This document shows, piece by piece, positions 14,441 through 22,218 of a DNA stretch of 51,609 bases; position 1 is the stretch's first letter; every line of letters begins with the position of its first letter. The stretch spans positions 1-51,609 of the forward strand of contig NZ_LZJR01000150.1 of the NCBI RefSeq assembly GCF_001667925.1, in the 5' to 3' direction. The position numbers were made by a program, and so were the translations under genes. The notes below the pieces were generated by a model. It searched no databases. It saw only the letters and a program-made list of their open reading frames with translations, and was not told where the DNA came from. This DNA is from Mycobacterium sp. E2479. Lineage in GTDB: Bacteria; Actinomycetota; Actinomycetes; Mycobacteriales; Mycobacteriaceae.

Positions 14441-15424
14441 TCAGTACAGCGGCACCCACACACCGAAGAACCAGTAGCCCCAACCCCCGTACTGCCAGTT
14501 GAAGACCGGGATGACGGTGAAGGTGTTGTAGTTGAAAGGTCCGAAGTCGCGCCGTGCCAGAGCAATGTCACGCGGTGGACCGTCCCAAGGCCGGTTCCAG
14601 CCTCCCGGAGGCGGCGGACCGTTCCAGCCACCTGGAGGCGGCGGGCCGTCCCAGTGAGGCGGCGGGTGGCCCGGAGCGGGGCCATCGTTCCAGCCGTATC
14701 CGTGCTGCCGCGGTGGCGGGGGCGCGCCGCGGCCCGGGAGGCTGAATTGGACATCCGGACCGCTGGGGCCACCGATTTGTGCGCTGGCGGTGACCAAGTC
14801 GTGGCGCGGAATGTACGGCGGGTGCGGAGGCTGCGTCGCCGGCGGGTTCAGCGTCTCGTACCGCTGCCTGTTGTTCGGCGGTGGGTTCTGGGTGTTTGCC
14901 GGCGCATTCGTCTGCCCGCCCTGCGCCGGAGGGTTTTGGCCGTGCTCGTTGGGCGGGTTGGTCTGACCGCCCTGCGGCGGGTATTGACCGTGTTCATTGG
15001 GCGGCGTGTTCTGCCCCGTCTGGCCGGGGTTCTGACCATGCTGGTTGGGCTCTGGGGTGTTCGGGCCACCCTGCGGCGGGTTCGTCTGACCACCCTGCGC
15101 CGGCGGACTGTTGTGACCGCCCTGTGCCGGCGGAGTATTTCCGCCACCCGCCTGACCGCCGGGGCCGCCCGGCCCGCCGCCCGATCCGCCTGGCTGACCG
15201 CCCGGTCCACCCGGCTGGCCGCCCGGTCCACCCGGCTGGCCGCCCGGTCCACCCGGCTGGCCGCCGGGCCCGCCGGGGTTGCCCCCGCCGCCACCGCCGC
15301 CGTGGCAGTTCGGGCACGGGGGTGGTGGGTCGAGCGGAGCGGAGTAGGCCGATGCGGCATTCAGCGTGGAGATGCTCAGACCGGCAGCCAACGCGGCAGC
15401 GCTGACGACACGTTTCATAGACAT
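14441..15424 (-). CDS. Secreted Gly/Pro/Gln-rich collagen-like protein with aromatic C-terminus
   Basis: This 327-residue protein has a clear Sec signal peptide (MSMKRVV..., cleavage likely after NAASA at about residue 26). A PCPNCH motif and a poly-Gly stretch follow, then a collagen-like low-complexity region of PGGPGGQ heptads (coded by the 21-base repeat at 15198-15260) and many GGQTNPP/NEHGQ units (to about residue 185). The C-terminal third contains PPPPGGW repeats and ends in an aromatic segment (NWQYGGWGYWFFGVWVPLY). It is probably cell-wall-associated or secreted; no enzymatic domain is visible. The start ATG at 15424 has AGAGGGG eight bases upstream. It lies 34 bases downstream of the LpqH-like lipoprotein gene in the same direction, so the two may be cotranscribed and end at the hairpin near 14400. 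Confidence 0.85.
   Translation of the reverse strand: MSMKRVVSAAALAAGLSISTLNAASAYSAPLDPPPPCPNCHGGGGGGGNPGGPGGQPGGPGGQPGGPGGQPGGPGGQPGGSGGGPGGPGGQAGGGNTPPAQGGHNSPPAQGGQTNPPQGGPNTPEPNQHGQNPGQTGQNTPPNEHGQYPPQGGQTNPPNEHGQNPPAQGGQTNAPANTQNPPPNNRQRYETLNPPATQPPHPPYIPRHDLVTASAQIGGPSGPDVQFSLPGRGAPPPPRQHGYGWNDGPAPGHPPPHWDGPPPPGGWNGPPPPGGWNRPWDGPPRDIALARRDFGPFNYNTFTVIPVFNWQYGGWGYWFFGVWVPLY
15198..15260. repeat. 21-bp tandem repeat (three perfect copies)
   Basis: Units at 15198-15218, 15219-15239 and 15240-15260 are identical and encode the collagen-like heptad of the secreted protein. A degenerate fourth unit follows toward 15281. The unit length is a multiple of three, so copy-number change would keep the frame. 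Confidence 0.95.
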
Positions 15425-15458
15425 AGCTGCGTCCCCTCTTGGGTGTCGTGGGCCTGCA

Positions 15459-15935
15459 CTACGGGCAGGTGAGGTCCAACTCGAACGGCTTGGTTACCTG
15501 CTGCGGTTGTTGCGGGTTGCTCATGTCGGTGCCGGTAGCGGTCCCCTTGATCGCCCAGTCCTTGCCGTTGACCGCGGCCCCCGCGTTACCGCTTTGATTC
15601 GGCGCAGCGTCGGAGAAGCCGAGCGCGACGCCGTTGACGGTGCCCAGCCCGACGGAGTGCACCAAAGGCGGATTTCCATTGCTGACCACGGCACCGAGGC
15701 CGGCGGTCGGGTCACCTATGCCGATGTTGATGTTGTCACCCGCGGCGGTGCAGGTGACCTGCCCGCTGATGTTTTGATTCTGCCCATCGACGGTGAGTAC
15801 CGGACCCGCCGCTGCCGGTGCAGACGACGACGGCGACCCCGACGATCCGGTGCTGGACTTGTTGCTCGAGCATCCGGCACTGGCCGCGACCATAAGGGTC
15901 ACGGCGGCCACGCCGGCCACCATCCCACGCTTCAC
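15459..15935 (-). CDS. 19-kDa-antigen-like (LpqH family) lipoprotein
   Basis: 158 residues. A lipoprotein signal peptide ends in ASAGC (lipidated Cys22), a Ser/Ala/Pro linker follows, and then an LpqH-type beta domain: VTC near residue 62, a DPTAGLGA motif, and a C-terminal FELDLTCP that supplies the second Cys for the family disulphide. LpqH-family proteins are exported mycobacterial envelope lipoproteins and TLR2 ligands; no enzymatic role is established. The GTG at 15935 has GGGAAG about six bases upstream. The Gly/Pro-rich secreted gene follows 34 bases downstream. This is a family member, not necessarily the lpqH orthologue, because the usual neighbours of lpqH are absent. Confidence 0.85.
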   Translation of the reverse strand: MKRGMVAGVAAVTLMVAASAGCSSNKSSTGSSGSPSSSAPAAAGPVLTVDGQNQNISGQVTCTAAGDNINIGIGDPTAGLGAVVSNGNPPLVHSVGLGTVNGVALGFSDAAPNQSGNAGAAVNGKDWAIKGTATGTDMSNPQQPQQVTKPFELDLTCP

Positions 15936-16123
15936 TACTGCTTCCCTTCGTGTCGCTGGTCCCGCTGCTGCCTCGTTACCTCGGCCGCGTCAACACAGCT
16001 AGGCTGCCCGGGCCGTCGGAACGACGCGTCGCGGCCGGTTCCACCTGATACCCGGTACCCCGGGCTCGCAAACGCCAACTCGCGTGCCGCTGGCCGGTTC
16101 AGCCACCGTCGGTGAGCGCCTCT

Positions 16124-16792
16124 TCACGGAAGCACGCGAAGCCCCCACCTGCCCAGCAGCGGATTGATGAGCATGAAGTAGGTCGTGTAGTCGTCACCGT
16201 CCGGCGATGACATCAGCAGACCGACCGCGCTGACGGTGCCGTCCGGGTTCATCACGAAGCCCGGGCTGCCACTGTCACCGTCGAGGCTGAACACGCTGGC
16301 CTCGACGACGTCACCATCGATGCTTTTGATGACACCACACGTCTCGCCGGTCACCGCGCCGATCTTGCAGAATGGCATGCCGGGCTGAATTTGCTGACGG
16401 CTCAACACATCACGAACTCGATACCTGCCGCCGACGTCGCCCACCGGCATCCCGACACTGGGCTCCAGACGGATGATCGCGGCGTCTCGCTTATCACCGT
16501 CGTGCTCGCTGGCGGAGATCCTGCCAAGGGGAGCGTCGTTGCCGTACGTCCATTCGGCGCCGTCGTGCGAGTCGCAGTGCCCGCTCGTCATCAGATAGTA
16601 GCTGCCGTCGGATCCCTGCGCTGCGAATCCTGCTGTGCACCTGCCGGATTCATGATCGACTCCGATGCCCGGCGCGGGTGGCGGCGACGGCAGAGCCGGG
16701 GGCGGCGCTGCCAGAGCGGTTTTCGCCACCGCTGTTGCGGCCACCATCAGAGCCCCCAGCAGCCTCAACAACCGCAACCACCGCATGGTCAC
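16124..16792 (-). CDS. Secreted trypsin-like (S1/streptogrisin-type) serine protease
   Basis: 222 residues from the GTG at 16792, which has GGAGG five bases upstream; an ATG six bases downstream is too far from that site. A signal peptide (residues 1-29, ending ALAA) is followed by a Pro-rich spacer and a chymotrypsin-fold domain. The triad is H72 (TSGHCD), D103 (KRDAAIIRL) and S174 (DGDSGSPG). The Cys pairs C52/C73 and C142/C152 fit extracellular disulphides as in streptogrisins. It should act outside the membrane on an unknown protein substrate; no pro-domain is evident. The gene stands alone, convergent with nothing and downstream of the hydrolase gene. Confidence 0.85.
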   Translation of the reverse strand: MTMRWLRLLRLLGALMVAATAVAKTALAAPPPALPSPPPAPGIGVDHESGRCTAGFAAQGSDGSYYLMTSGHCDSHDGAEWTYGNDAPLGRISASEHDGDKRDAAIIRLEPSVGMPVGDVGGRYRVRDVLSRQQIQPGMPFCKIGAVTGETCGVIKSIDGDVVEASVFSLDGDSGSPGFVMNPDGTVSAVGLLMSSPDGDDYTTYFMLINPLLGRWGLRVLP

Positions 16793-16880
16793 GCCGTCCT
16801 CCTCTGCTTGCGCCGGCCAGATAATAGCAGTGTTGCCGACCTGAAATGAGCTGGCGACCAATCCGTTCCGCGCACGCAGG

Positions 16881-17756
16881 TCATCCGGCGTCAACGTGGC
16901 GGGTAAGGAAGTCCAGCACGGCGTCGGCAAAGATGTCGTTGCGATCGCCGGCCACCATGTGTCCCGCGCCGCGGACATCGGTGAATTCGACTTGCGGGAA
17001 ACGCGCGAGGAATTCGTCGGCGCGCTCTTGGCTGACCAGGTCGCTCATCTGACCGCGGACCAGCAGAATGGGCACCCCTCCGCGCAGGATGGCCGCCACG
17101 GCGGCGTGCATCCGGTCGGGGTCGGTTACCTCGAAAGGAGGGAAAGCGGCAGTGCCGCTAATGAATTGGGGATCCCAATGCCAGTACCAACGATCACCGC
17201 GGCGGCGCAGGTTGGTGGTCAGGCCTGCCAAATCGGTTGGTCGCGGCCGGTGCGGATTGTATTCGGCGATCGCGTCGGCGACTTCGTCGAGTGAGCTGAA
17301 ACCCGACTCCACCCGGTCGGCCATGAAGGCATGTATCCGGTTGGCCCCGGACTGGTCCATGTTCGGCACGATGTCCACCAACACGACAGCACTGGCGATG
17401 CCGGGGGACAGCTCCCCGGCGAGCAGCATCGACGTGAACCCACCCAGGGAAGCACCGACCAACACCGGCTGCGGGGGCAGCGTGCGCAGCACCTCTTGGA
17501 CGTCGGCGGCGAAACTGACGACGCGGTAATCACCGTCGTCGGACCAATCCGATTCGCCGTGGCCGCGGAGGTCGACGGTGACGGCTTGCCACCCCCGCGC
17601 GGCGACAGCGGCGGCCGCCTTGCCCCAGGATCGGCGGGTTTGTCCGCCGCCGTGCAAGAAGACCACCGCGCGCGCCTGCGCATCCCCCAAACGGTCAGCG
17701 ACGATCTGCACCCCGCCGGGGCCCTGGATCGTAAACGGTTCAGCTGCCGCGGGCAC
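16881..17756 (-). CDS. Alpha/beta-hydrolase-fold protein
   Basis: 291 residues with an HGGG oxyanion segment (about 35-38), GHGESD, the nucleophile elbow GASLGG (Ser103), and GAGHMV carrying the catalytic His near the C-terminus. No signal peptide is present, so it is probably cytosolic. It resembles the haloperoxidase/epoxide-hydrolase-like esterases of mycobacteria; the substrate cannot be told from the sequence. There is no Shine-Dalgarno before the GTG at 17756, but TAGTAT lies six bases upstream, so a leaderless transcript starting at the GTG is likely. It is divergent from the amidase gene. Confidence 0.85.
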   Translation of the reverse strand: MPAAAEPFTIQGPGGVQIVADRLGDAQARAVVFLHGGGQTRRSWGKAAAAVAARGWQAVTVDLRGHGESDWSDDGDYRVVSFAADVQEVLRTLPPQPVLVGASLGGFTSMLLAGELSPGIASAVVLVDIVPNMDQSGANRIHAFMADRVESGFSSLDEVADAIAEYNPHRPRPTDLAGLTTNLRRRGDRWYWHWDPQFISGTAAFPPFEVTDPDRMHAAVAAILRGGVPILLVRGQMSDLVSQERADEFLARFPQVEFTDVRGAGHMVAGDRNDIFADAVLDFLTRHVDAG

Positions 17757-17762
17757 CAGGTG

Positions 17763-17768
17763 ATACTA
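17763..17768 (-). promoter_or_regulatory. Candidate -10 box for leaderless hydrolase transcript
   Basis: On the minus strand TAGTAT (TANNNT type) is followed by six bases and then the GTG start at 17756. This is the spacing expected when transcription starts on the start codon. No ribosome-binding site is present, which agrees with leaderless translation. Confidence 0.45.
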
Positions 17769-17888
17769 AGGCGCCCCACACGAAGAGCTCGCGTTGGCTT
17801 AACGTCAGTTGCATGCCGCGGCGTCAATTTTTAAGGTGTCGGGCGCTGCCGGCGCCACCCGGACTCGGACCGCAGGCAAGGAGAACGC

Positions 17889-19382
17889 ATGCATCTTGAC
17901 GAGTACATGTCGTTGGATGCGATCGCTCTGGCCGAGCTGGTCGAGCGCAAGCAGGTCACCCCGACCGAGCTGCTCGCATTGGCACGGGAACGAGCGGACG
18001 CGGTTAATCCTCGGCTCAACGCCATCGTCCGTCGGCTCGACGAAGTCGCCGACCGGCAAGCCGCCGATCCGCATTTGAGCGGACCGCTCGCCGGCGTGCC
18101 GTTTCTGATCAAAGACCTGGGCCAGGAATACCGCGGCTTTGCGACTTCGTGCGGGTCCCGCTCGCTTGCCCACGACGTGGCCGACCGGCATGCACTGGTC
18201 ACCCAACGTTTCCTGAACGCGGGCCTGGTGGTCTTCGGGAAGACCAATACCCCGGAGTTCGGGGCCAAGGGCGTGACGGAACCCGACTACTGGGGCCCGG
18301 CGCGCAACCCGTGGAACACCCGGCACACGCCCGGCGGTTCCTCGGGTGGATCCGGGGCGGCCGTGGCGGCGGGCATCGTGCCTGCCGCCGGGGGCGGCGA
18401 CGGCGGCGGGTCTATCCGCATCCCCGCCGCCTGCAACGGGCTGGTCGGCCTCAAGCCCAGCCGGGGGTTGGCGCCCTACGGCCCGCAGACGGGTGAACAG
18501 ATGCTGGGCATGGCGACGCAGGGAGTCGTGTCACGCACCGTGCGCGACAGTGCCGCGCTACTCGACGCGATCGTCGGACCCGATCCGAGCGCGGCATACC
18601 GAGTTGCGCTGCCCGACATGCCATTTGGTGAGCAGATCAGGCATCACCCGGGGCCGCTGAAAATCGGCTACTCGGCACGATCGGCCATCAACGCTCGGCC
18701 GGATCGCGAGGCCGTTGCGGCGGTGGAAAAGGCAGCCGAGCTCCTTCGCGAACTGGGCCATCAGGTCGAGGAGGTTGCACCGCCCTACGACGACGCCGCG
18801 TTGGGGCGCGACTTTCTGACCATCTGGTTCGGCCAACTACACCAGCAAGTTGCCGACATCAAACAACGAACCGGTGCCCGCGACAGCGACTTTGAGGCCG
18901 ATACGTTGGCCATCGCGGAGCTCGGCCGGTCCGGCGGTGTGCTGCCGGTCATGTCCGCTCTAGAAAACCGGAATGACTACATCCAATCCCTGGCCGCGTT
19001 TCACGCCAGCTATGACTTCTTTTTGACACCGACCCTGGCCACCCCGCCCATTGCGGTCGGTGCCACGACGACGTCGCCCGTGCTGCAGCGGCTGGCCCGG
19101 CTGATCAGCAAGGTCCGGGCCGGAAAACTCATGGGACTCAGCGGAATCCTCGACGACCTCATCCAGGAGAGTTTGGGTTGGGTGCCGTATACGCAACTCG
19201 CCAACCTCACCGGTCGTCCGGCAATCAGTGTGCCGCTGCACTGGACGGATGCCGGACTGCCGCTGGGTGTCCAGTTCGTAGGGAGACTGGGCGCAGACGG
19301 TGATCTGCTGCAGCTTGCCGCGCAACTCGAAGAGGCGCAGCCCTGGGCCCACCGCCATCCCGCGCCCGCGGCAGCGAATTAG
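17889..19382 (+). CDS. Amidase signature family hydrolase
   Basis: 497 residues with the Ser-cisSer-Lys triad of the family: Lys75 in PLAGVPFLIKD, cis-Ser151 in PGGSSGGSG and nucleophile Ser175 in GGGSIRIPA. The length is normal for the family, and no signal peptide is present, so it is cytosolic. It hydrolyses a carboxamide to acid and ammonia; the substrate is unknown. AAGGAG ends six bases before the ATG at 17889. It shares its upstream region with the divergent hydrolase gene, a pairing that suggests a shared degradative role. Its stop overlaps the stop of the next, convergent gene by four bases. Confidence 0.9.
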   Translation: MHLDEYMSLDAIALAELVERKQVTPTELLALARERADAVNPRLNAIVRRLDEVADRQAADPHLSGPLAGVPFLIKDLGQEYRGFATSCGSRSLAHDVADRHALVTQRFLNAGLVVFGKTNTPEFGAKGVTEPDYWGPARNPWNTRHTPGGSSGGSGAAVAAGIVPAAGGGDGGGSIRIPAACNGLVGLKPSRGLAPYGPQTGEQMLGMATQGVVSRTVRDSAALLDAIVGPDPSAAYRVALPDMPFGEQIRHHPGPLKIGYSARSAINARPDREAVAAVEKAAELLRELGHQVEEVAPPYDDAALGRDFLTIWFGQLHQQVADIKQRTGARDSDFEADTLAIAELGRSGGVLPVMSALENRNDYIQSLAAFHASYDFFLTPTLATPPIAVGATTTSPVLQRLARLISKVRAGKLMGLSGILDDLIQESLGWVPYTQLANLTGRPAISVPLHWTDAGLPLGVQFVGRLGADGDLLQLAAQLEEAQPWAHRHPAPAAAN

Positions 19383-19576
19383 CGTGTCGGTGAACGGCTT
19401 TCGCCGCCTGCCCCCGTGTCATCGGTACCGCGTTGGCCCCGCCACATGCTGGCAAAGCGCCGGGCGATGTCGCCGAGCCGACCGCCTCGATGCTGTGACG
19501 CCTTGATGTGCCCCAGGGTTTCTCGTCCCTCGTTCGCATAGTCCTTGACGGTTTCGTCGCCTTCCTCGGCACGCAT
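19379..19576 (-). CDS. Small hypothetical charged protein, 65 aa
   Basis: GGAGA lies five bases before the ATG at 19576, giving a 65-residue, highly charged, Gly/Arg-rich protein (MRAEEGDETVKDYANEG...) without membrane segments. It is not recognised. The reading frame is open to 19777 but lacks a better start, and the extension is Pro/Thr/Arg-rich. The gene overlaps the amidase stop tail-to-tail by four bases. Confidence 0.55.
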   Translation of the reverse strand: MRAEEGDETVKDYANEGRETLGHIKASQHRGGRLGDIARRFASMWRGQRGTDDTGAGGESRSPTR

Positions 19577-19925
19577 GTCTTCTCCAATCGTGTTCGCTAG
19601 TCCGGCGCCTGACGCTCGGGTGGTTCGGAAGGCGTCAAGCGCTCGGGGCGGTTTTCCTGGTGTGAGCCGTTCGGGCGTTTCCGTCGGCGTGACCCGCTCC
19701 GGGTCTCGCCGGGCGCACCCTGCTTCGATGGCTGCTAGGAATCTCCCGGCCGCTCCACCGAAAGCGGTCTGAGGCATGTGTCGAACATGCTCAGTCCTCC
19801 GCTCGGCTCAGGGCCGCGTACCCGCCGTACCGGGGACCCCAAACGCCCGCGGCGATACCCGGCCGGGCCGGGACGGCGACCTGTGCCGCGCCGACGCCGC
19901 CGTGCCGGCCGCTTACACTCCAACC
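19577..19925. other. Stretch without a convincing gene
   Basis: Open frames exist on both strands here, but none has a start with a Shine-Dalgarno or a plausible protein composition. It must hold the promoter of the small minus-strand gene (right of 19576) and of the small plus-strand gene at 19926. No repeat, tRNA or clear terminator was seen. Confidence 0.5.
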
Positions 19926-20198
19926 GTGGTCAATCCGGCGCCCCCGAGGTCGGCAGTGAACAGGGTCCCGCTGATCGTCGGCGTCGCTGTCGTGGCACTG
20001 CTTGCCGTACTCGCGATGCCCATCAAGCAGCGATGCGGTGCGCCGGGCTTTGCGTGCGCGTCGACGCTGGATAACGACGGCAACATTCGCTACTACTACG
20101 AGGTCGAGCCCGCCGGCGTCTACCTCGCAGAAATCGTCACCGGCACCAACATCGCGCTCTATTACACCTCCGGCGAGGATCTCATCAGAGCCCGCTAG
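19926..20198 (+). CDS. Small membrane-anchored exported protein, 90 aa
   Basis: From the GTG at 19926 the protein has a short basic N-terminus (VVNPAPPRSAVNR), one hydrophobic helix (about residues 14-31) and an outside domain with two Cys (KQRCGAPGFAC) and a Tyr-rich segment (NIRYYYEVEP). Cys-x6-Cys may form a disulphide. The upstream reading to 19776 is Arg/Pro low-complexity sequence and was not used. The family is not recognised; it is probably a mycobacterial single-pass protein of unknown role. Confidence 0.55.
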   Translation: MVNPAPPRSAVNRVPLIVGVAVVALLAVLAMPIKQRCGAPGFACASTLDNDGNIRYYYEVEPAGVYLAEIVTGTNIALYYTSGEDLIRAR

Positions 20199-20545
20199 CT
20201 GACGGTGGCGGTTTGCTGGCGGCCGTGATGCGCTCGGAGGCCGTCGGGCAGTATCTACTCGGTAACAACTTCGGCTCGATCCGGGCAGCGGCGTGGCCGG
20301 CTTGAGACCTTCACGAGACCGCCGCGCGCGCGTTCGCGCGGAACATGCTGGTAGAGCGGGTGTGACGAGCCCGAATCGCCCCTGGTCGGCCCAGCAAACG
20401 CGCCAGCGCCAGCCGTGTGACGGGTGCTCTCGATTGGAGGCTTCACGGCAAGCTAACGCATACTTGGGACCATGCTTGAAGCGACATCGCCGCACAGCAC
20501 CGTTGCGGTGCGTGGTGATGTGCTGGGCGTGGGCAGAGGTTTGTG
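20199..20545. other. Intergenic stretch upstream of cpsA with GC hairpin
   Basis: No credible gene is seen. The stretch contains a perfect seven-base-pair GC hairpin (arms 20322-20328 and 20335-20341, loop of six) without a following T run. This could end the upstream small gene or be a leader structure of cpsA. Otherwise it holds nothing I can recognise. Confidence 0.45.
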
Positions 20546-22108
20546 ATGGCCCGCTCGGGCGGCGCGCATCGCCGCCATCGAGCCGTCCGTCGACCCTCCC
20601 GATTCCGCAAGGGGCTGACGCGCACCCTGGGCGCGCTCGTCTCCGTGGCGGCCGTGGGGCTCACCGGAGCGGGGTACTACGTGGCGCACGGTGCGCTGGG
20701 CGGTATCACCGTGTCGAACGCTCTGCTGCCCGACGATCCCCGCTCCAGCGGCGACAACATGAACATCCTGCTGATCGGGCTGGACTCGCGTAAAGACCAG
20801 GACGGCAACGACCTCCCCAACTCGATCCTGAAGCATCTGCACGCCGGCGATTCCGATGACGGCGGCTACAACACCAACACGATGATCCTGGTGCACGTCA
20901 GCGCCGACAACAGAGTCGTTGCCTTCTCGATCCCTCGCGACGACTGGGTGCCTTTCTCCGGCGTCCCGGGGTACAACCACATCAAGATCAAAGAGGCGTA
21001 CGGGCTGACCAAACAGTACGTCGCCCAAAAGCTGGCCAACCAGGGCGACATCACCCAGAAGGAACTCGAAACCAAGGGCCGCGAGGCCGGTCGGGCGGCG
21101 ACGCTGCGCGCGGTGCGGAATCTGACCGGTGTGCCCATCGACTACTTCGCCGAGGTCAATCTGGCCGGTTTCTACGATCTGGCTCAGACCCTCGGCGGCG
21201 TCAACGTCTGCCTGAATCACCCCGTCTACGACGAATATTCCGGCGCCGACTTCCCCGCCGGGCGACAGCGGCTGGACGCGTCCGAGGCGTTGTCGTTCGT
21301 CAGGCAGCGGCACGGCCTGGAGAACGGCGATCTTGACCGCACCCACCGCCAGCAGGCGTTCATCTCGTCGGTCATGCAGGAGTTGCAGGCCGCGGGCACT
21401 TTCACCAACATCGACAAGCTGAAGAACCTGATGGCGGTGGCGCGCAAGGACGTGGTGCTCTCGGCGGGCTGGAACGACGAGATGATCCAGCGGCTCGGCG
21501 GGCTCGCCGGCGGCAACGTCGAGTTCCGGACGCTGCCGGTGGTGCGTTACGACAACATCGATGGCCAGGACGTCAACATCGTCGACCCGGCGGCGATCAA
21601 GGCCGAGGTGGCCGCGGCCATCGGCGCGGACACCTCAACGCCCGCACCGACCACCACCGCCGTGAAACCCGATCCGACCACGGTCGTCGACGTGGTCAAC
21701 TCCGGCGGGATGAGCGGTCTGGCCACCGAGGTGTCGCGTGCGCTGAAAAAGAGGGGCTACACCCCGGGTCAGGTGCGCGACCGCGAGTCCGGCGACCCGA
21801 CCACCACCACAGTGGAGTACGGCGCGGGTGCGCAGGCCGATGCGCGCAACCTGGCCAACCTGCTCGGCATAGACGCACCCAAACAGCCGAGCCCGGCTGT
21901 CGCGGCCGGACACATCCAACTCACCGTGGACACCAATTTCTCGATGCCCACATCCGACGAGACCCAAATGGATGACACGACGAGTACCAGCTCCAGTACG
22001 ACGTCGACCAAGGCCAAGAGCTACTACTACAACGGCACGACCACGACCTATCCGACGCCCGATCAGGGAAAGCCGATCGACGGCGGCGGCGTCCCGTGCG
22101 TCAACTAG
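20546..22108 (+). CDS. cpsA: LytR-CpsA-Psr (LCP) family cell-wall ligase CpsA
   Basis: 520 residues: a basic cytosolic N-terminus, one transmembrane helix (about 24-48), an extracytoplasmic LCP domain (about 65-230; NILLIGLDSR, NTNTMILVHV and FSIPRDDWV motifs, with the Arg/Asp set used for pyrophosphate and metal binding), and a C-terminal LytR_C domain (about 375-450), then a Ser/Thr-rich tail. LCP enzymes transfer lipid-linked glycopolymers to peptidoglycan, in mycobacteria arabinogalactan. The domain order, length and position before an otsA-mce4 segment match Rv3484 CpsA. The ATG at 20546 is six bases after AGAGG; a GTG directly before it (20543) is possible. It ends before a pair of perfect repeats and is convergent with an SDR gene. 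Confidence 0.92.
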   Translation: MARSGGAHRRHRAVRRPSRFRKGLTRTLGALVSVAAVGLTGAGYYVAHGALGGITVSNALLPDDPRSSGDNMNILLIGLDSRKDQDGNDLPNSILKHLHAGDSDDGGYNTNTMILVHVSADNRVVAFSIPRDDWVPFSGVPGYNHIKIKEAYGLTKQYVAQKLANQGDITQKELETKGREAGRAATLRAVRNLTGVPIDYFAEVNLAGFYDLAQTLGGVNVCLNHPVYDEYSGADFPAGRQRLDASEALSFVRQRHGLENGDLDRTHRQQAFISSVMQELQAAGTFTNIDKLKNLMAVARKDVVLSAGWNDEMIQRLGGLAGGNVEFRTLPVVRYDNIDGQDVNIVDPAAIKAEVAAAIGADTSTPAPTTTAVKPDPTTVVDVVNSGGMSGLATEVSRALKKRGYTPGQVRDRESGDPTTTTVEYGAGAQADARNLANLLGIDAPKQPSPAVAAGHIQLTVDTNFSMPTSDETQMDDTTSTSSSTTSTKAKSYYYNGTTTTYPTPDQGKPIDGGGVPCVN

Positions 22109-22110
22109 AC

Positions 22111-22209
22111 GGTGACCGCAAGCGCGGCGAAGCCGGGCGCAGCGGGTCGGCGCCATCAGACCAGCGGTGACCGCAAGCGCGGCGAAGCCGGGCGCAGCGG
22201 GTCGGCGCC
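22111..22209. repeat. Pair of perfect 44-bp direct repeats with hairpin potential
   Basis: Bases 22111-22154 and 22166-22209 are identical, separated by 11 bases. Each contains a GC-rich stem (GCGCGGC, loop GAA, GCC plus a two-base bulge, then GCGC). They lie exactly between the convergent cpsA and SDR genes, where a bidirectional terminator would be expected. They may belong to a dispersed intergenic repeat family. Confidence 0.9.
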
Positions 22210-22218
22210 TAAAGCCCG

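Noticed and set aside
15140..15280. Repeat array resembling a CRISPR
   Set aside because: Units are contiguous 21-bp in-frame coding repeats without unique spacers; no cas genes are present.
19577..19777. N-terminal extension of the 65-aa charged protein
   Set aside because: The extension is Pro/Thr/Arg low-complexity sequence, while a GGAGA site lies just before the ATG at 19576.
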